DNA of 64,000 bases from Paramyrothecium sp. XJ0827 (taxonomy: Eukaryota; Ascomycota; Sordariomycetes; Hypocreales; Stachybotryaceae), in the NCBI GenBank assembly GCA_020881915.1, contig JAJFPB010000001.1:6014001-6078000 (forward strand), read 5' to 3'. The notes beneath the pieces are model-generated. The model made no database searches. It was not told the DNA's origin and saw only the letters and a list, made by a program, of their open reading frames with translations. The position numbers and the translations under genes are program-made. Below are positions 33,662 to 44,594 of this stretch, one piece after another; the first letter of the stretch is position 1, and each line of letters begins with the position of its first letter.

Positions 33662-36600
33662 TTATTCAGGCTTGTGCTCCACATCCATTACGCCTCGCGA
33701 GAACCACTCCGCAATCGTCGCAAATCTGTCGTCGCTGCCTTCTAAATCCCCCTTGAATAGCTCGTGCCTCTCTGCCCTCTCCCGCTGTCCCTCTCTCATC
33801 TTGCGAATCACCTCGTTCCCGCCTGAGCATTTCGGGCATTCGGCATCCCCATCTCCGCCGCCGCCCCTCAGACACCTCTGGTGGAAGCTATGTTTGCAGA
33901 GGAAATGCACTGCGGGGAGATCCAGGCCTTGGCCACAGTCGGAGCATCTTGTTGCCTGGAAGACCGCCGGTTTGCTACCGAGGTCGGATAATTCCGCACG
34001 GCGCTTTTCCGTGTCCGTTCGCAGCCCATCGATACGCTTTCTATTGGAGGCGATTTCTTTGCGCTCCCGCGTGATAGTCTCGTGAAGATATGGCTTGATC
34101 ATCCCCATTGTGGCCACTCCGCCGCCCGAGGTTTGGCCCACCAGAGTTTGGATCACTTGCAGAGGAGCCATGAGGCCGTCCTTGTCGATCTTGGCCAATA
34201 CAGCAGCAAGCTCATCCTGACCAGCCTCGTTAAGCACTCGAGGGTCTGATGTCAAATACGCGAGGGCGGCGGGGTAGAGTTGTGGCTCATCCGGTCCATA
34301 CTTCCTCAGGGCCTTCATTGCACCTCGTGTGTCCTTGGCCGCTGTATAAGACCTGAAGATGTCAAACAGAAGTCCTGCCTGCTCCTTGACGAGCACCGTG
34401 CCATCCTGGAAATCCGAGAGATGTGACAGCAGTAAAACGTTGGAGCTTTCCATGGGAACGTGCTCTCCCTCTATCAGCTTCTTGGCTTTTGCCTCCCATT
34501 CTTCCTTCTGCTGGCCTTTCTTTTCACCAGACTTGTACAAGTACATCTCGAACAGAGTAGTATACAGATCCGTGCGGTCGGCATCTCTCAGGTGCTTCTC
34601 CTCGAGGCACGCCTCGAGGAATACGATAAACTCGTCCGGATGATCGATGAACGAAGAGAAGGCGGCTCGAGGTGGTGGAGGCGTGTATTTCGGGGCGGGG
34701 ATATCATCTTCATCGATGATGAGGGGCGCGTCGCTCACTGTAGGCCTGGAACCTCCGTGAGTTCCAGGGCTGGCGACAGAAGACGGGTTCATGTACGGTA
34801 AGGGCAAGAGATTGGAAAGGTTCTGCACAGCACTTGCTGCACCAGCAGCGAAGCCACCAGTGGAAGATGCTGCTGATTCTTCGGCAGCAATCACAGCCCT
34901 CCTCGGTCTGTACTTCCCGGTGAAGTAATCAACAAATAGCTTCGTGGTGTCCTCGGGGCAGTTCTCGATCAAAACCCTTGCATACTTCTGGAGACACGGG
35001 TAGGCCTAACAATGGTTAATGATTACTGGTAGAAGATGGGGACAACAAACTCACAACTGTTGGTTCTTGTCTCCAAATGAAATCGAGTGCTTCATCGTAA
35101 GCTTTGGAGTCCTCAATCAGAATATCGACAACCAACTCAGTCTCTCCGTGTTTCTTTGCGAGGTAAGCTGCCTGGTCGTAGTAGCCTCCTTGGCGACACA
35201 TGACAATGGCCGTCTCGAGATCAAATTTAAGATCTCCTGGTGACTTGATGAACTTTTCCAGCTTCTCCACGTCTTTCAGCTTCGCATAACAGTTGAGCAA
35301 AAGAGTGGTATGGTCAGCGGTAGCTTTGCGGTGTTCGTGCAGTTGCTCCAAGTATTGGATGAGGTTATGTATCCGTTGCGTGTCAAGGAACTTCGCTAGT
35401 TAGCACCGCATCGTGTTACACAAGCATTGACAACCCACCTTCCGAATGACCTGCGAAGGTTCTGTAGCATCTATGGCTCGAATGTACTGTAGCATTGCTC
35501 CGTCATAGTCACCCTTCTGGTAAAGATGGTCTCCAAACTTGCGATGAATGAGGCTATGCTCCCCTACGTCCATGCCCTCGTTCTGCGCAAGCTCGAGAGC
35601 TAGCGGGTACATGTTGCGTTGGTAGAGCATTTCCAGCCGCTGCTGCAGCGATTTCTCATGAAAACGATAGATCTGACACAATTGTCAGCCAGTCTTTAGC
35701 ATTGTCGGAGGCAGCACATACCTTTCCTTCCTGGGTCATGGTGAACAAATCTCCCCAAGCCTCGAAGATAAACCGCACGGGCGAGATGAGAGTCTCCGTG
35801 TGCGCTATGACTCTCAAGTCCGGCTCCAGCAGTACAAAAGTTGAAGCGTTGAACAGGGCCTCAGATGTGTCGCCGCCAAACCGCCGTCTCATTGTTTCGG
35901 GGTCCCCGGTACTGGAAGGTGGGCATGACAGTGCGATATAGCTTTGGTACGTCGAAATCAGACTCTTGTGGGACTCGTAGGCACGAGGAGGTCCACGGCC
36001 GTCCAAGTTGTATGTGTATATAGCATCTTGGCGAGCAACAACAATGTCGCCAGTTCTCTTGTCGAGCGACATGCAGCCCAGGGCACAGCCACTGTCCTCC
36101 ACGGTTTTCGGCGGCAGGCCCTGTCCTTTCTTTGACAACCCGAGTTTCAATATTCGAGAGGTGGTCGAAACGAATAAAGTGGTCAATTTCTCGTCGGTCG
36201 CTAGTTGAACGCCTGTTACAGGTTCCTCCGACTCAAAGACAATCCGCTGCCTCGCGCCGAGATCGTGGATCAAGTCGCCACGAATCACCGTTACAGCGCC
36301 ATTTGCAAAGCCGACCGCTATCTGGGTCAGGTCGTCAAGAGCTGCAAAGGCCGAAATCTATCTCGCGTGAGCTTCGCCTCTCCTCTAGTCATAACAGAGA
36401 CTTACCGGAAACTGTCGCTTTCCGTTGGTCACAGAGACTGTACTGAGGCAGGTCGGCATGTTGGTCTTCTTGACAAGCTTGTCCAATGCCCAGACCTTGA
36501 GCACAGGCTCGCTGCTCATGTCTTCCTACGCAGACGTCAATAACCAGGGACGAATTCGAAGAGGAGCGCGCCCCGTATATCTCTCGATCCTGGCACTCAC

Positions 36601-36949
36601 GGAAACAGTCACTAGCAAGCTCGTCCCCTCGACCTGTGTCATTTGCGTGATAGACCCTGTATCGTGCGCCTGGAACTTGCGCAGAGCCTTGAAGCTCTTC
36701 CCAAGGATGCTAACCCATCCTGTGCTGGAGCCTACGAATAAGCTTTCCGATCCTGTGCAGACACTCGACACCTCATTGCTTTCGAAGAGCTCGCGGGTTT
36801 CATCATCGGGGAGAGAGATTTGGGCGACTTCGAAGAAGTCGAATGACTTCCACTAGAACAGGTTAGCTTGGGTTGCGTCTTCGGGCGCGACCTGCCATAA
36901 AACAGGCTCGAAATAATTCTGTCAAGAGTCCACGTACCGAGATCGCCAT
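33662..36949 (-). CDS. VPS11: vacuolar protein sorting protein 11 (Pep5), RING-tailed CORVET/HOPS core subunit
   Basis: Seven exons on the minus strand: 36949-36938, 36852-36601, 36525-36406, 36357-35722, 35672-35439, 35390-35055 and 35005-33662, giving 977 residues. All six introns are short (48-85 nt) and fall between complete codons. Donors are GTACGT, GTGAGT, GTAAGT, GTATGT, GTGGGT and GTGAGT. The first exon codes only Met-Ala-Ile-Ser. Residues 5-340 form the beta-propeller (SWKSFDFFEVAQ, then VTGVQLATDEKLTTL). The alpha-solenoid follows, with LHEHRKATADHTTLLLNCYAKL and CRQGGYYDQAAYLAKKHGE. A RING finger (CSDCGQ..., CKHSFHQRC, CPKC) lies at about 884-925. Vps11 tethers endosomes and vacuoles before fusion, as part of both CORVET and HOPS. 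The residue string matches the family along its whole length. The fifth acceptor (GAAG) is not the usual YAG but is the only one that keeps frame. Confidence 0.95.
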
Positions 36950-37718
36950 GTTTGGGCATGGCAATGTGTCTGTCGTTGCGAGAGCTGCGCTGATGACGAT
37001 GGAGGGACCTCGGGCCTGGGCTATACTGAGCACAACACAAGCCTTGCCGCTTTGGGGTAGGTGCTCGAGCACCCTGGTCGCCCTAAGACAGCTGCAGCGC
37101 CTCTGCTGGAAGCACCTGTGAGCTCCCCACAACACCAATTCCCCTCCCCCACCTAAAACACCTTACCTTGATGTTGCCGTGTGCGGTGAGGCGCATATGG
37201 ACCTCAGACCAGATTCTATAGTACGAGTGATTCTCGTCATGTAAGAGAACCTGTCACGACACTCACAAACCATGATGATCAACGCCACCAGCTTGGTGTA
37301 ATTGTTCTGGCAAAGCAACGTCCTAGGTATCATAAAAAAACATTGCATGTCGGACTGGGCTCGTACTTGTCGAATGAAGACATCCGTGGCCCATGAGATA
37401 CGGTCTTCGGCCTCTTGGTCATTCTTTCCCTTATAATATGTTCCCACGTAGTATCATTATTTTGTGCAATAAACATCATTCCCAATAACCTCCCCGACGC
37501 CTACCGAGCCTATCATATTGCAGTTCAGGGGTATCTTACAAGCTCTTCAGGAGCTCCGACTGCACCGCATGTGGCTTGCTCCAGGTCCAGCGGATCTCTA
37601 TGTGAATCCAAGTGATAACAAAAAACTTCTTCCCCCGGCTCTTACTGCGCACTGCTTCCCAAACACCTTACCCGTCAGGGATTCAAAACACCATGACGCC
37701 AGCCAGACAATAGGAAAC
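36950..37718. other. intergenic region with an unexplained coding-like stretch
   Basis: A 769-bp spacer upstream of VPS11 and downstream of the Ser-rich gene. On the minus strand, bases about 37260-37180 read as VLLHDENHSYYRIWSEVHM and end at a good GTAAGG donor. No acceptable start or partner exon was found, so no gene is called. Confidence 0.4.
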
Positions 37719-38982
37719 TCACTCCTCCTTCCCGGTAGGCGCAGTCGTTGGCCCATTGCCCCTCCTCTCCGATTTGTCGTCTGGGACTTCCTGAGGGCTG
37801 GCCAGTTGGTTCATCACCGCCGCATTGCTGCCGCTTACGCTGTCCGCCCTGCCGTGTCCGAGAAGGCCGCTTCTCACACTCGCTCCATCCCCTTTCCCGG
37901 CATAAACACTGTTGCGTTCGCTCGCAATGGCCGGGCCCGCCCCTGTGGTGGAGTAGATACTCGTCCTCTCCGCTCCGGCCCGCATACCCCCTCCATGCAT
38001 ACTCGAGGTGCCAGCGACTCCACTGGACTCAATGTTGGCACTAAGAACACTGAGAGGAAGGCTTTCACGACTACCACCCCAGAGAGAAGAAGGGGCTAGG
38101 GCTCGAACAGATGCATCTGTGTCCATGGAACGGCGTCGTCTCCGCTTACTGGATGATGCCAGTGTCAGGATTGAGGCGTTATCCGTCAGCAGGTTATGGG
38201 CCGTTGCCGAAGTGTACGTAGTAGGATTGCCAGTAGGCGCAAGATGCGGAGGAATCGCGGAAGCAGGCGAAGTTGTTGGAAAAGGCTGGCTAAATTGGAT
38301 CGACTGGGTATTGTTCTGTGCTGGCGCAGAACCGAGGTTACCATGAGGGGCTACTGACTGAATCGTCGTCAAAGTCGTGGTCAATGAGCGAACCGAAGGT
38401 GCCGGGCTAGAGAAGGTGCTGTCACCGCCCCTCCTTGAATCCAGTCCACCTCCGACTGTGCGACTAGTTCCAGCAAGCGAGCTGGCCCCATGGCTAGGCG
38501 CCATAAGTGAGTGCGTTCCCTCGTGATCGGTCGAGACAGTCCCCGCCATGCTTCGGCCCCCGGCCGTGGGAGGCGCCGCACCGTCGGCGGAATCACGTCT
38601 CGATCGGTCCAGGGATGTGTTGCTACCGCTCAGCGCCGTCGTGAACGAATGGCCACTCTCGACGTTTGAGTCATCATTGTTGCCGACGTAGCCGGACTCG
38701 GGGTAGGGATTGTTTGTCTTCGGGTGTCGCTTTGTCTTTCGATTCCTTCGATGACGCTCACTATCCGAGGAGGATTTGAAGTTCGTAAGCTTCTTGACCC
38801 ATGTCGCAAATGGCCGCCGACGTTGTGCCTGACGGTCTGATAAAGGGGTTAGTGGTCGACTTCATTGCAGGAGGGGAACATGGGACTTTGCGCGCGTCGT
38901 GGGGAGGCATTGAAGACGATGCCAAAAGTTTCGGGTCTTAAGTACCTTGGGAGGGATCGGGGATTATGTCTGTTGTAGCCAT
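37719..38982 (-). CDS. Ser-rich low-complexity protein of unknown function
   Basis: Two exons: 38982-38946 and 38836-37719, giving 384 residues. The 37-nt first exon codes MATTDIIPDPSQ. Its donor is GTACTT; the acceptor TATCAG has a CTAAC branch site 12 nt upstream. The split codon is GAC, leading into RQAQRRRPFATWVKKLTNFK. After this basic start the chain is rich in Ser, Thr, Gly, Asn and Pro, with NNPYPESGYVGNN near residue 55, a KRRRRRS cluster near 250 (possible nuclear signal) and many SxxS/RxxS sites. No domain or membrane segment is seen. I think it is a conserved fungal protein because the N-terminal motif looks constrained, but I cannot name it. A GTGAGT overlaps the stop codon, so a further 3' exon is possible. 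Confidence 0.65.
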
Positions 38983-40316
38983 GAAAGCGAATCCAGCGGT
39001 TTCGCGAATTCGCTGCGGCAAGCTGCGGTTCTTGTGTCGTTTGTTTTCGTAATTGCTTGGTGTAGAGGCAGCTGAAACGAGTGTCGTCGCCGACTCACGA
39101 AAGAGAGCGGTGACTGAGCCAGCAGACTGTAAGCTGGCGTGAATGCGATCGTAAAGAGCGGGAGAAAAGCGACCACGGGACGGAGACGGGAACGTCGACG
39201 AGGACGGTGAGAAAGGAATGTCGAAGGAGATGTTGATGGGCACCAGTTCAATGGGAAACGTGGATCAGACCAAAGCGGTGCCTTCCGCTACTTGCCTTAA
39301 GGTAGTTAATTCACCAGGCGGCCCGGCCTAACCACAAAGGAGACGTGCGATAATCAGGTACCAATCAGTGTGGTGTCTGAGAGCCCATCACGTGAGTTGC
39401 AATGTGACATCACTTGGTTGGTAACAAGTGCACAGCCCGCTCTTTCATCTTTGTAAATGGTCACCCATAATAGCTTGGCAAAGGTTGAGAAACCTGAGCT
39501 GAAGGTCGGTGTTGCATTTGCGAGAGATTGGGGGCCAAAGTAGGATGTCGGGGAAATGGGCTGAGGCTGCCATGGTACCGTTTCGCTAATGCAGCATTGC
39601 TTATTGGACAAAGCCATAACCTGGTTTTCCGACACTCATCCAGTGTAAGGTACAGTAGAGTACCTGCCGTGCTGTACCTTGTAACATGTGTTGAGGCTGT
39701 ACCCTACCTTTGGAGTGCGGCTCGAGTACTGTCTTTCTGCTATCCCAGCACCATGCTTCTTTCCTATGGCCGACCTCAAAGTCGCATCTTTGAATCAACC
39801 GATAAACTTCGCCAAGCTTTTTGGACCCTGAAACCCTGCCGCTCCCCACACACTGCCTTTTAACGCTGAAGTCTACAGCTGCAACTGTGAAGCAAGTCTG
39901 AATTTGTTCAGCCCACCTCAGGCTCTTGCCGAAAGTCAGCAAAGACCAGCGCTCATCAAAATATCTATGCAGTTGCTCCGGGCGACGATCTGGCGACGCT
40001 CTATCCTGCCGGGCCTTCTTCAATGCCCTGTACGGGCGAATTAGCGACATGAGCAAAGCCATAGCAAATGATAGTGCATGTCTTACCCTTTTGTAAGCTG
40101 TACGGCACAATACAGTAGTACGACAGGTAAGGTATTGGCCTGTTATTGCTCCTGCCTTCCTCTGCCTCAGGTACCAGGGAAGCCAAGTCATCTGCTGACT
40201 AAGGCTTGTGTGCCCAATCTCCTGCCCACTGATGTCACCCTACAATTGCTCCTAGTCTAACTATCTTGAGATCCACATGCTTCCAGTCCCGACGACGCAA
40301 TGAGGCATCGTTTGCC
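38983..40316. other. divergent promoter region between the Ser-rich gene and MLH3
   Basis: A 1.33-kb spacer. It contains an unusual density of AAGGTA/TACCTT words (39299, 39647, 39675, 39705, 40129) and a long minus-strand open frame (39601-40191) that resembles nothing known. The last 40 nt hold a short uORF for MLH3. Confidence 0.5.
40277..40303 (+). promoter_or_regulatory. upstream ORF of MLH3 (8 codons)
   Basis: ATG at 40277 opens eight codons and a TGA at 40301-40303, ending 13 nt before the MLH3 ATG at 40317. If it lies within the transcript it would reduce MLH3 initiation by requiring reinitiation or leaky scanning. The transcript start is not known. Confidence 0.45.
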
Positions 40317-43056
40317 ATGTCAATAAAATCACTTCCTGACGATGTCATTCAAAAGCTCAAATCATCTGTCGCAATCACTTCGCTCAACGGCGTAATTTGC
40401 GATCTTCTGAAAAATGCCTTAGATGCCGGGTCCTCCAAGGTCAACATCTACCTCGAATATAGTCGAGGTAATTGCACCGTAGAAGACAACGGGCATGGGA
40501 TCTCACCCTCTGAATTCCTAGAGGATGGCGGCCTTGCAAAGCTTCACCGTAAGTCTAGAACCTATGTCAGCTGGGGGTCAAGCGTCTTATTTATTGGACA
40601 GACACTTCGAAACATCCTCCTGATTCATCCATTCATGGCACCAACGGCAATTTCCTGGCAGCCTTAGCGAACCTCTCCCTGATTTCCATCGTTTCCCATC
40701 ATCAAAATCATGTCTCTCATAACGGCATCACGATTCACAATGGCAGAGTTCTGGCCAGGCACTGTCCGGCACTTCTCGAGCAGAGACTTCACACCTTTGA
40801 CCATGGCACCCGGGTTGTCGTGCGAGACTTGTTTGGATCTATGCCGGTACGGGTGAAACATAGAGCGACCTTTTTGTCTGAGAAATCGAACATGGAGAAA
40901 GAATGGATTCGATTACTTCACGCCGTTGTGGCTATCCTCCTTCCTTGGCCTTCAGATGTGACGGTTCTTCTGCGAGACAGCACTCAACAACGGGAGATAC
41001 GGTTCAGACCTCAAGAAAAGAGGACGCCGGCCATTCGAACCTCAAGTCTATTGACTCAGTCTGGTCTTGCAGATTGTAGCTCTGTGGGCGAATGGGTCCC
41101 TGTATCGGCAGCGTCCCGTCACATTAAGATCAAGGGCTGTATTTACTTGCACCCTGTTGCCACACGTCACTGTCAATTCATCAGTCTCGGTATACATCCC
41201 GTACCTGCCGATTATGAGACGAATGTTTTGTACGAACAAGTCAACAAAGTGTTCACTAATTCGGCATTCGCTGTGATTGACGACGTCAACAATGACAAGA
41301 CGAAAGACCAAAAGGAACAACAGAACTCGCAGCCAAGGATCAGAAAAGCGGCTGAGAGGTGGCCCATGTTCTACTTAGAAGTCCAACAGCCTGGACTCTC
41401 ATCAATCCACAGCATTGATGATGTTATTCATGGTCGACGATCGAGTTTGTCCGATATTGTCAACCTATTGAAGGCTGTTTGCTATGGATTCCTGAAGAAG
41501 CACCATATGCAACCCCATAAAGTGGATATGGGCTCCGGCTATCCAGCAAACTCTGCACGTCGCAAGCTTGTGCAGCCGAGTGGAGCTACACGAAGATCGC
41601 ATAGTGCTCCTGTTGATGATCGGATGCGATATTCTGGGCTTCACCATCAAAGGACAGGTTTCTCCGACAGTCCGTTTTGTGACTGGCACCGCGTAAAGTC
41701 AGGCCAAGCCACAAAGATTCGTCCGAGCAATGTGGACAAATCCTTTGTCGGAGTGGAAGATTCCCAAAAGCCAGAACCACTAGTAGGCCCAGGGGGGGCG
41801 CTTTTACGCAAACCATTTCTCAACATGGGCTTGGAAGCGCCCAGCTCAAAACAGGAACCAGAAATTCAAGCTGTCGTTAGGATGCCTCTCCCACCTGCAG
41901 ATACCGAGGAGATTAAAGCAAAGGCATACGCTGAATCCGGGGCACCTGACCTAGGCTCATGGCCCGAGAAACGGTGTAAGGTTATTCATAAAGATGACAA
42001 GCCATTGCCAAGCGCCTGGCTTCAGGATGTTGTTCGGTCATGGCAAAACCCGGTTTTTGAAAACGCTGAGCGCCCCGTGCCTCAAGCCTACGATGAGTTT
42101 TCTAAGCTCGCCTCGGGTACAGGGGCAACCGCCGAAGCATGTGCCGGTGATGGTGGGATTACATTTGAGTCGGCATCACTAGAATTCCGGGGCCGCGTTT
42201 CGAGAACTGCATTGGCTCGGGCAGAGGTGATCTCGCAAGTGGACCGCAAATTTATTCTGCTCCGACTGCCGTTGGCTAGTGTGACGGGCGAGAATGGTTC
42301 AGAGCAGCACGACTCCCTAATCATGGTTGACCAGCATGCTGCAGATGAGCGATGCCGTCTTGAAAGCCTCATGTCCGAGTACTTCGTTGAAGATCCAATT
42401 CAAGGACTGAAAGCTGTTGTTGAAGCGCTAGATCGACCACAAATTTACGAGGTTTCTGCGAAGGAAGGCGCTTTACTCAGGCAATACCAGCATTTGTTTG
42501 AAGCATGGGGCGTTGTTTATCTGATTCGCAGTCAACCAGACCAACGTCCTAACAGTTGCAGGGTGGAAGTTACGGGCTTACCACCCAGTATCCTGGAGCG
42601 GTGTCGGACTGAGCCGAGGCTTCTCAGTGATCTTTTGAGAAAGGAGATATGGCGGTGGAACGACGATGGCCAGCATCCGGACCCTTCAACAGTCGCGACT
42701 CGGCCAGATATGGCTTGTACATTGCATTTCAGAAATTGTCCAACGGGCATACTGGAACTGCTTCATTCTAGGGCCTGCAGGAGTGAGCTGCACTTATTTC
42801 AGTCATTGATGTCGACGCTAATCTATCTGCAGGCGCCATCATGTTCAATGATATCCTTTGGCAAGATGATTGTGAGGCCCTCTTGAAGCGGCTAGCAGGG
42901 TGTGAGTTTCCCTTTCAATGCGCACATGGACGACCCAGTATGGTTCCGTTGGTAAGTCTCGGATCAGGGGGTGGGATAGGAGCGTGGGACGAGATGGGCA
43001 ATCAGAAGCGCGTGAGTAGCGGTAGATGGAGGAGGTTCATGGAGTTCGATGCTTGA
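40317..43056 (+). CDS. MLH3: DNA mismatch repair / meiotic endonuclease subunit Mlh3
   Basis: Three exons: 40317-40548, 40602-42782 and 42833-43056, giving 878 residues. Donors are GTAAGT and GTGAGC; acceptors GGACAG and CTGCAG. The N-terminal GHKL ATPase has NALDAG (N33) and VEDNGHGI; the GFRGEAL-like region follows the first intron (LHHTSKHPP...HGTNGNFLAALA). The C-terminal endonuclease domain has DQHAADERCRLE (D654-E665), ACRS (rebuilt exactly by the last splice) and CAHGRP, the three metal-site motifs of MLH3/PMS-type nucleases. The long middle part is unstructured. Mlh3 pairs with Mlh1 for crossover resolution in meiosis and for a minor mismatch-repair branch. The early sequence (DVIQKLKSSVAITSLNGVI) and the variant ATPase motif favour MLH3 over PMS1. 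The C-terminus after RPSMVPL is variable in the family. Confidence 0.93.
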
Positions 43057-43431
43057 CCAGATGTGTTGCCAGCGCATTATATGATACCCGGCTCGCGCCA
43101 ATCCGATCTTTACCAATACATTCGCATCTTGTTTGCTGCAATCTCATCTCAAAATGTTCGGAGTTGGTTCCATCGCCGATCCCACAGGCCAAGCATAGTA
43201 TCAGAAGCAGGAAGGCAAGGTTAATTAGACCTCATTTGGTACGATCTGCCCCGACTTGCAATGCAAGGAGGTGGACGGGGAGACACCAAACTGGACACGA
43301 CATCAGGGACATGATCGTACCAAAAGAAAGCGCAAAAAAGAAAGAAAAAGAAACCAGAGGGGAAAAACAGAAGAAAACAAACCTGGCAAGGGAACAAAAA
43401 ATTAAACTGTCTTAGACAGCTGGCGGTTGAT
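43057..43431. other. intergenic spacer between MLH3 and tRNA-Asp
   Basis: A 375-bp spacer holding the MLH3 3' region, a purine-rich run (about 43318-43380) and the tRNA terminator on the minus strand. Confidence 0.6.
43396..43401 (-). terminator. RNA polymerase III terminator of tRNA-Asp
   Basis: Six T on the minus strand, about 30 nt downstream of the tRNA 3' end. Confidence 0.6.
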
Positions 43432-43503
43432 CTCTCCCGCCGGGAATTGAACCCGGGTCTCAAGCGTGACAAGCTTGCATACTGACCACTATACTACGGA
43501 AGA
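43432..43503 (-). tRNA. tRNA-Asp (anticodon GTC)
   Basis: The minus strand folds into a complete cloverleaf of 72 nt. The acceptor stem TCTTCCG pairs with CGGGAGA, with one T-G wobble. The D arm has the A-box-like GTATAGTGGTCAGTAT. The anticodon stem CAAGC/GCTTG encloses the loop TTGTCAC (anticodon GTC). The T stem CCGGG/CCCGG encloses the loop TTCAATT. There is no intron. CCA is not encoded, as expected for eukaryotes. The poly-T terminator lies downstream. Confidence 0.95.
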
Positions 43504-44594
43504 TGTTCAGGCGTTTAGCGCCTGTCGTAGGTGGATCAGCTCCTTGATGGAATCTCACAGACAAAATAGCCCTTATATAGCTCATTTCAAAAGGCCAGTA
43601 AAGTCGCCCCATTATCACCTACCCTACAGTTGAGGCTCTGGATTTCCTGGCTTGCATTCCCAGCAAAAGATAAATTACATTATTGAATCTTCACAATGTC
43701 ATCAATCAGTTGCAATGAAGGTTTTCTTTCCCCGTTATCTTCTGGATTGGATGACTCAACATCCTTCGGTGCTTGTCCCATCGGTAGGGAGAGTGCGGTG
43801 GAAATACCGTCAACACGACTGACGCTTATCACCGAATGACAAGGACTTCGAGTTCGCCTTGGTATCCATTGCACGTCTAGAAGCCACAAGAGCCCATACA
43901 TAGACACCATTCACTTTTGACCAACATTACCCTATACCACTTGCCTTTGTTTTACAGGAGCTCGAGGTCATTAACGCTTTTTGTAAACCATAGGCTTAAT
44001 GAGCCACAAGGCTGGCATTGCTGTGCCTGAAGCAAAAAGCTTGGCACCGTTAGCATCTGACCGTTAGCCTCTGCTTTGTGGCCGCTCGCTAGTCAGCTGG
44101 CTTGATGCCTTGGTGCCTCACCACACCAGCAGGCATGCTTGATTGGACGCACAAACCTGTGGCAGTGGTACGCTCCGGGGCTACAGGCCACAGTACGCTG
44201 TAGCACAGGGGCGCCCGTTTTCCGGGGTGAGGCGCTGCGCAGCTCAACGGGAGGTACCTTGGCTTACCTCACAGGTACCGTTACGCGCTGGAAAAACCAA
44301 AGCACATTCATCGAGCCGACTTCTTTCTGGGAGCTTGCTGTGGGAACGTCCCGTCATCAGGTCTACACGAGCCAACCCCAACAGCCACATCACCAATCCA
44401 CACGCAGAATCCGAGCCGCAGCCGTCCGTAGCTCCAGCACGCGCAACATCCGCTGAAGATAGCTTGTGCGCCCGCGTCTCGAGCCTCCGCTCCGGCCACG
44501 ACGAGGAGCCAGTCCGCCAAGCCCCCCCCCTTACGAATTCGCTTTCCCTCGATGAGATAGGCCGACCGGTCACCCCCCTCGAAGGCGCGCCGCA
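43504..44594. other. intergenic region, upstream of the striatin gene
   Basis: A 1.1-kb spacer. The last 450 nt are GC-rich and contain TACCTT/AGGTACC words near 44255-44277; they are probably promoter and leader. Open frames reading into the striatin ATG show no protein similarity. Confidence 0.55.

Noticed and set aside
38982..39251. Longer N-terminus for the Ser-rich protein (frame open to about 39250)
   Set aside because: The upstream frame has no ATG before a TGA, so the start was kept at 38982.
39601..40191. 196-codon minus-strand open frame in the MLH3 promoter
   Set aside because: Composition is random-looking, no domain or good start context is present, and it overlaps several TACCTT words and the probable promoter.
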